This document shows, piece by piece, positions 40,073 to 43,985 of a stretch of 43,985 nt of DNA. The notes under the pieces were generated by a model. It was given only the letters and a program-made list of their open reading frames with translations. It searched no databases and was not told the origin of the DNA. Numbering within the stretch: the first letter of the stretch is position 1; the number at the start of each line of letters is the position of its first letter. Made by a program: the position numbers and the translations under genes. The stretch is from Mogibacterium sp. (GTDB lineage Bacteria; Bacillota; Clostridia; Peptostreptococcales; Anaerovoracaceae). The stretch lies in NCBI GenBank assembly GCA_016775335.1, contig JAEUGJ010000024.1, positions 1 to 43,985 of the forward strand, given 5' to 3'.

Positions 40073-41218
40073 CTACTTGCTCATGGCGTCGGCCACGTGC
40101 TTCACGTACAGCTGCTGCACGCTGTCGATCCGACCCAGTCCCTCAATCTGGCAGGTAACGGATTTGAATGCACCGGATGCATCGAACTGACTCTTCCAGG
40201 AATCCTCTTCCTCTCCCGCCATGTCGTTGTTGGCGTGATCGCCGGCCACCACCATCAGCGGACGAAGAATGACCTTCTTGTATCCGGCCTTCTTTACTTT
40301 CTCAATTATCGCTTCGGCGGACGTGTCTTCCGGTTCCCCTTCAACGGTTCCGATAAATACGTTGGAATATCCCAGGTCTTCCATCTGCTTCTGCATCTGG
40401 CTGTAGGAAATCTTTGCGGTGTGGGAGGTTCCGTGACCCATGAACACGAATGCCGTGCCGGACGCTGCTGCATCCTCCGGGCTGCCGAATCCGGCTTTTT
40501 TTACCGCCTCCGCCGTGATGTACTGCGCCACCGCCGCTTTATCCGCGTTTACGCTGGACGCATCCTTGCCCACTTCTCCCAGAAGCGGCTCCGCCACCTT
40601 GATGGATTTGATCTTTCCTTTGTACTTCTTCACGGAATCCATCAGCTCGTCGTACTCCGCACCGTGCATCAGGTGGGTCGGCTGAATTACCAGCTCCTTC
40701 ACCTCGTTCTGCACCGCCCGCTCCAGGGCCTGATCTACGTTGTCGATGCTCTCGCCGTCTCTGGCCAGCACGTGGTTGATGATAATCTGCGCGGTGAATG
40801 CCCGGCGAACGGACCAGTCCGGATACGCCTTCTGAATGGCCTTCTCCACGCCTCCCACGTCTTTCGCCCGGCTGTCGTTAAAGGATGTTCCGAAGCTGAC
40901 CACCAGAATCTCCTTATCGCCGATCTTGTTCTCGTTCAGCGGATCGTCCTTGGATGCATCCCCCGTGTCCTTGCCAAAATAATCCGGATCCGCATTCTCC
41001 CCTTTGACCAGTTTCTTCTGCTCCTTGGTCAGCGCATCCCAGGCATCTTTGGCTTCCTTGCACTGCTTCTCCGTGTCTTCCGTCCAATTCTGCACGTAGA
41101 TGGCATCGATTTTCTCCGCCACTTCATCCGCCTTATCCTGATCGGATTTGCCGCATCCCGTCAGTGCCAGCGCACAGGTAAGTGCGGCCAGCAGAACCCA
41201 TAACATCTTCTTTTTCAT
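40073..41218 (-). CDS. cbiK: Extracytoplasmic sirohydrochlorin cobaltochelatase (CbiK) lipoprotein
   Basis: A 381-residue CbiK with a lipoprotein signal peptide (lipobox LTGC, lipidated C22) and a charged helical stretch (about 25-75) before the chelatase fold. Metal/catalytic His candidates are H182 and H185 (PTHLMHG), H262 (MGHGTSH) and H328 (VAGDHANND). CbiK inserts Co2+ into sirohydrochlorin, the first committed step. Export is unusual for this cytosolic pathway; a periplasmic CbiK is known in Desulfovibrio. I start it at 41218 (GGGAGAACAAG upstream). It is the first gene after the riboswitch. Confidence 0.9.
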   Translation of the reverse strand: MKKKMLWVLLAALTCALALTGCGKSDQDKADEVAEKIDAIYVQNWTEDTEKQCKEAKDAWDALTKEQKKLVKGENADPDYFGKDTGDASKDDPLNENKIGDKEILVVSFGTSFNDSRAKDVGGVEKAIQKAYPDWSVRRAFTAQIIINHVLARDGESIDNVDQALERAVQNEVKELVIQPTHLMHGAEYDELMDSVKKYKGKIKSIKVAEPLLGEVGKDASSVNADKAAVAQYITAEAVKKAGFGSPEDAAASGTAFVFMGHGTSHTAKISYSQMQKQMEDLGYSNVFIGTVEGEPEDTSAEAIIEKVKKAGYKKVILRPLMVVAGDHANNDMAGEEEDSWKSQFDASGAFKSVTCQIEGLGRIDSVQQLYVKHVADAMSK

Positions 41219-41252
41219 CTTGTTCTCCCTTCCCTTTGATGATTTGAATACA

Positions 41253-41283
41253 CAAAAAGGCTGCCGACTTGCAGCCCTTTCAT
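41253..41283 (-). terminator. Riboswitch-controlled terminator upstream of cbiK
   Basis: GGCTGC, a short loop, GGCAGCC and then TTTTTG on the minus strand, between the cobalamin riboswitch and the cbiK start. Placed as the expression platform that stops transcription when cobalamin is bound. Confidence 0.75.
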
Positions 41284-41415
41284 CCTCCGTCTCCGGGAAT
41301 GTTTCCGAAAGAACATAGCGCAAAGAGCTCTTCAAAGCGTTTGTAATCCCTGCTCTGAAGAGTGCGTCGTTGTTCTGCCCGGAATCGGATTCGAGTACCG
41401 CAAATCCATACCCCC

Positions 41416-41590
41416 GATTCAGGCAGGTCTCCTGACTTCGATCATCGTTCCTCCGCTCTTCCCGGGTATTCCCAGTGACTTTGCGGATTCACTCCCTAAC
41501 ACAGTGACGGCTTCGCTCCGGATTCTCACCGGATTCCCTTTTCACCGGCCCCGGCTTCCCTTTTCATTGGAAGCGGCCGACACCTGAATC
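41416..41590 (-). ncRNA. Cobalamin riboswitch
   Basis: The minus strand has the class hallmarks: paired ends GATTCAGGTG and CCTGCCTGAATC, an AAAAGGGAA block, the B12-box-like GCCGGTGAGAATCCGG/GGTGAAAAGGGAATCC region, a GTCACTGTG...AGTCACTGGG pair, and the closing GAAGTCAGGAGACCTGCC. It heads the cobalamin operon and is followed by the terminator at 41253-41283. Confidence 0.95.
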
Positions 41591-41618
41591 GCGTAAAACC
41601 TTTTTTTAGTTACCTTTA

Positions 41619-41647
41619 AATCTATCACATACCAAAAAGGTTGTCAA
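41619..41647 (-). promoter_or_regulatory. Promoter of the cobalamin operon
   Basis: TTGACA (41647-41642) and TAGATT (41624-41619) on the minus strand, spacer 17, with TGA before the -10. The start near 41612 puts the riboswitch at the 5' end of the transcript. Confidence 0.75.
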
Positions 41648-41700
41648 TTGGTTCATCGGTCTCTATGACATTAAGCGCCCCCTTTCGTCGGGTAGTCGCC

Positions 41701-41729
41701 TTGACTTCTTTCTCTCGTTATATTATATT
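41701..41729 (+). promoter_or_regulatory. Promoter of the YdjY-like lipoprotein gene
   Basis: TTGACT at 41701-41706 and TATATT at 41724-41729, spacer 17. The leader to the start at 41779 is about 45 bases. It is divergent from the cobalamin operon promoter. Confidence 0.6.
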
Positions 41730-41778
41730 GATGAAAGTTAGCTATGAATCTTTTAAGAAATTACTTTGGAGGAAAGAT

Positions 41779-42459
41779 ATGAAAAAGATGAAAAAGTTTT
41801 TACCGATTCTTCTCATCGCACTGATTGCCATGTTCTCGCTGAGCGCCTGCGGCGGCGGCAAGTCCGAAAAGTCGAAAGAAGCATCCGAGAAAGCAAGCAC
41901 CGAGGTGACGGTAGACCAAGACGCCGGAACCGTATCCATCGACTGCGTGGTAAACGGCGCGGTAAAGAGCCCGAAACACTGGTTCATCGTAAACAAGGAC
42001 GGCTCCATGGCAAAGAAGTCCATTCTGAACACCGCCGTAACCACCGATGATTTCTACAAGGCACTGACCGAAGTTGCCGGCGAGAAGGTTTGGAACGACA
42101 CGGATACCGAGTTCGGCGAAGACCAGTCCATCGAGGACCTGCTGAAGGAAGGCACCGGCCACTCCGATTTCGCGAAGTTCAATGTGACCGTTTCCTGGGG
42201 CGGCAAGGACTACGACCTGAAGGATGTCATCACCGATCCGTCCTACAAGGGCAAGGCATATGACGGAAGCTACGAAATCGGATTCTCCGGAAACCTGGAA
42301 AACCAGCGCAGCGCAAAGACCGGCTGCATCACCTGCTTCGGCGGATGCTACATGGGAATCACTTCCGGATTCGACACACCGATGATGATCGAGTACAAGC
42401 CGGCAAACCTTCCGGACGACGGCGAAACCGTAAAGGTAACCTACACCCTGGTAAAATAA
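41779..42459 (+). CDS. YdjY-like lipoprotein
   Basis: A 226-residue lipoprotein (MKKMKKFLP start, lipobox LSAC, C24), then a YdjY-type domain: TVSIDCVVNGAVK, a KHWFIVNKDGSMAKKSIL strand pair, and a late Cys cluster TGCITCFGGCYMG that may bind metal. Family members are often encoded near electron-transfer or metal genes; the function is unknown. GGAGGAAAG precedes the ATG; the reading is open upstream of it but shows no signal sequence. It is monocistronic, with a terminator at 42494-42531. Confidence 0.75.
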   Translation: MKKMKKFLPILLIALIAMFSLSACGGGKSEKSKEASEKASTEVTVDQDAGTVSIDCVVNGAVKSPKHWFIVNKDGSMAKKSILNTAVTTDDFYKALTEVAGEKVWNDTDTEFGEDQSIEDLLKEGTGHSDFAKFNVTVSWGGKDYDLKDVITDPSYKGKAYDGSYEIGFSGNLENQRSAKTGCITCFGGCYMGITSGFDTPMMIEYKPANLPDDGETVKVTYTLVK

Positions 42460-42493
42460 GGTTTCACGTAAGGAAGGAATCTTAGATGAAGAC

Positions 42494-42531
42494 AAAAGCA
42501 GGGACTGCCCGCGGGCAGCCCCTGCTTTTTA
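42494..42531 (+). terminator. Terminator of the YdjY-like gene
   Basis: AAAAGCAGGG and CCCTGCTTTT with an inner CTGCC/GGCAG stem, followed by TTAAT. Strong, works on both strands. Confidence 0.9.
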
Positions 42532-43018
42532 ATCTGTACTTTTCGGCCGAGCACCCGCTGGGTGAGGTACCGGCTTGCCGGATGGGGGCTCTGCCCGAGT
42601 GGGGGGGCCTCCGGCAGGGCGGATGGGGCTGTCGCCGGCGGGCGGGTCCGGCGTCGGTGGGGCGCCCGCCAGGTGGGCGTGGTGCTTCATTCCCCGCAAA
42701 CCCTTATTCCTTGTTTCTTCGTCGACGAGCACCACGTCTTGGGGATGGAAGCTCCGCACGCCTCGTGCTTCCAAAAAATGATGCAGGAATCTCTGTTTTC
42801 CTATCTCGTACGTCAACCCGGTTTTCATAGTTGATGCATGGGCCTCCTTTTTTTCATCTCATACATCAACTCTAACTATTCTTCTATTGAGTTTCTTCTA
42901 GTTTACTTTCATTTCAGAAAAATAGTGATGCAAGAGCTCGTCTTTTCTACCTTCATGCATCACATACCTCCGGTTCTCCCTGGCATTTCATCCTAATCTA
43001 CCCAACGGCCGCGAAGAA
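42532..43018. other. Gene-free intergenic DNA: GC-rich block then diverged palindromic units
   Basis: From 42540 to about 42700 the DNA is extremely GC-rich with runs of G; GTGGTGCT (42679-42686) recurs inverted as AGCACCAC near 42728. From 42780 the DNA is AT-richer and holds units that begin GATGCA and end near ATCAAC or TGCATCAC (best at 42925-42963). Open frames in the GC-rich part have no ribosome site and no protein-like composition. I see no gene. Confidence 0.5.
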
Positions 43019-43059
43019 AGTGATGCAGGAACCTCTTTTCGGAGCGTTCCTGCATCACT
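43019..43059. repeat. Perfect 14-bp inverted repeat (GATGCA unit)
   Basis: AGTGATGCAGGAAC (43019-43032) and GTTCCTGCATCACT (43046-43059) with a 13-base loop. It is the best-preserved member of the family of GATGCA palindromes seen from 42780 onward. Confidence 0.7.
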
Positions 43060-43121
43060 TTCCACCAATTCCCGGCAAGTGGCCCGGATTAGAGGTGCGT
43101 GCCAAACCCGGGACGCGTTCA

Positions 43122-43166
43122 GATGAAAAGAGATGCACGCCCCCCCTTCGCGCATCTCTTCTCATC
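43122..43166 (-). terminator. Hairpin, near copy of the cobalamin-operon terminator
   Basis: GATGAAAAGAGATGCACG pairs with CGCGCATCTCTTCTCATC around a C-rich loop. It follows the stop of the small membrane protein gene and matches 20862-20912 closely, so this hairpin is probably a repeated terminator-like element of the genome. Confidence 0.55.
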
Positions 43167-43175
43167 AATAACAGA

Positions 43176-43553
43176 TTACTTCTTTGGAGTGTTTTTGCGA
43201 TAGGCAAAACTGAGTGCTGCGCTAAGAAATATCTGCAGAACCACAATAAAAATAAGGGTACGAACAACATTAGTGATTTCCTGTTGGTTTGCTGCAAGAG
43301 AATTCCGATACATCCGAATTACCGGAAGTTCGGAAAGCAGGCTTACGCAAAGCAGGATGCGTATATTTCCATAGGTTTTTCGATCATATTTTTTTATTAC
43401 CACTGCTTCTATCGTATGTAGAATTATAACTACAATGAAAAATATGAAGAACGCATATATTAAGTATTGAGTTTTTTGAATGTATCGTATTTGCACCAAC
43501 ATCGAAATTCCAACGAGTGCAATCCCGATAATATTCTCAATGCATCCTCTCAT
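43176..43553 (-). CDS. Small membrane protein (about four helices), unknown
   Basis: A 125-residue hydrophobic protein with likely helices at about 7-22, 31-52, 62-80 and 98-118, a basic loop VVIKKYDRKTYGN and a basic C-terminus YRKNTPKK. I start it at 43553, where GGAGGG is 7 bases upstream; in-frame ATGs further up lack a ribosome site. No family recognised. No partner gene is nearby. Confidence 0.6.
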   Translation of the reverse strand: MRGCIENIIGIALVGISMLVQIRYIQKTQYLIYAFFIFFIVVIILHTIEAVVIKKYDRKTYGNIRILLCVSLLSELPVIRMYRNSLAANQQEITNVVRTLIFIVVLQIFLSAALSFAYRKNTPKK

Positions 43554-43689
43554 CGCACCGCCCTCCGCTTTGTCCACAGAATACCTCCGACCTTTATTTT
43601 CTGTCATCATTGTAACATCCAGAAATAAAAATAGCATTAATATATAGAAAAAAGTTTCTTAAGATTTCTTAAGAAACGAATCTTGTGTA

Positions 43690-43985
43690 CTCCCGGCCCG
43701 GGGTTCGCGCTCGAAAACCGAATTCATTGGCTTTCCGAGCAGGCGGGCGCGAACTCGGCCGGCCCCCGGGCCGCCTTTCCACCTCTTCCCGCCCCGGGGT
43801 TCGCGCTCGAAAACCGAGTTCATTGGCTTTCCCGGCAGGCAGGCGCGAACTCGGCCGGCCCCCGGGCCGCCTTTCCACCTTTTCCCGCCCCGGGGTTCGC
43901 GCTCGAAAACCGAATTCATTGGCTTTCCGGGCAGGCGGGCGCGAACTCGGCCGGCCCCCGGGCCGCCTTTCCACCTCTTCCCGCC
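43690..43985. repeat. 96-bp GC-rich tandem repeat, at least three units, continuing past the edge
   Basis: The sequence GGGGTTCGCGCTCGAAAACC recurs with its T at 43704, 43800 and 43896, an exact 96-base period, and units differ at only a few positions. Each unit holds GTTCGCGC and its inverse GCGCGAAC plus a CCGGCCCCCGGGCCGCC block. As 96 is a multiple of three, frames stay open through it, but there is no start signal or plausible protein. The array is cut by the window end. Confidence 0.9.

Noticed and set aside
39533..41203. Open frame of 556 codons on the plus strand
   Set aside because: Antisense to cbiK and the small lipoprotein; Leu/Val/His-rich mirror of their codons.
42486..42834. 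Overlapping open frames in the GC-rich block
   Set aside because: Several frames are open at once, without ribosome sites; the block begins inside a terminator hairpin.
43669..43974. Open frame through the 96-bp tandem repeat
   Set aside because: Stays open only because the period is divisible by three; Arg/Pro/Gly composition, no start signal, so treated as non-coding repeat.
1..43985. tRNA or rRNA genes
   Set aside because: I saw no cloverleaf with a TTCGA-type T arm or any rRNA-like stretch; by-eye scanning cannot fully exclude a tRNA.

Overview
The window looks like a chromosome segment of an anaerobic Clostridia-type Firmicute. The evidence is strong AGGAGG-type ribosome binding sites, a full anaerobic (cobalt-early) cobalamin pathway, lipoprotein signal peptides and Rho-independent terminators. 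I cannot place it to genus; an Anaerovoracaceae / Eubacteriales Family XIII type organism is only a guess. Most of the window is GC-rich. Two stretches, about 1-2300 and 8150-13200, are visibly more AT-rich and look acquired.

Layout. (1) 1-2220: the right end of an integrative element, with an excisionase-like gene, small regulators facing each other across an operator, an XRE repressor and a tyrosine integrase. (2) 2516-8053: a membrane-anchored polysaccharide deacetylase, then a cluster around the Tm-1 / UPF0261 and PEP-hydrolase-like TIM-barrel families. Its presumed regulator is an AraC protein carrying its own copy of the TIM-barrel domain. A metallo-beta-lactamase-fold protein follows. 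(3) 8101-13310: a compact AT-rich island between strong terminators. It holds an XRE/ImmA regulatory pair, two small proteins that both start MGSG and are each translationally coupled to a putative immunity gene, a DUF4417 gene, a 56-residue Cys-rich ORF with a TTG start, and a divergent kptA. A 19-bp operator-like motif occurs three times, and a structured intercistronic element occurs twice with a compensatory base change. This is the best candidate for an undescribed system. (4) 13321-20354: an HD-domain protein, a voltage-gated-type K+ channel with RCK-C domains, a candidate small RNA, a LysR regulator, and an operon of two aconitase-family large/small subunit pairs. (5) 20917-41590: a roughly 20-kb minus-strand cobalamin operon led by a promoter, a cobalamin riboswitch and a terminator. 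(6) 41779-43985: a YdjY-like lipoprotein, then gene-poor DNA with palindromic repeats, a small membrane protein and a 96-bp tandem repeat running off the right edge.

How the genes work together. The cobalamin operon encodes a lipoprotein cobaltochelatase, corrin ring methylation and contraction (CbiH, F, G, D, E, T, J, C), amidation (CbiA, CbiP), a BtuFCD-type importer, and nucleotide loop assembly (CbiB, CobD, CobU, CobS, CobT, CobC). CbiL and the corrinoid adenosyltransferase are not in the window. In the MGSG island, XRE probably represses both kptA and the effector genes through the shared motif, and ImmA could relieve repression by cleaving XRE. The function and delivery route of the effectors are not known.
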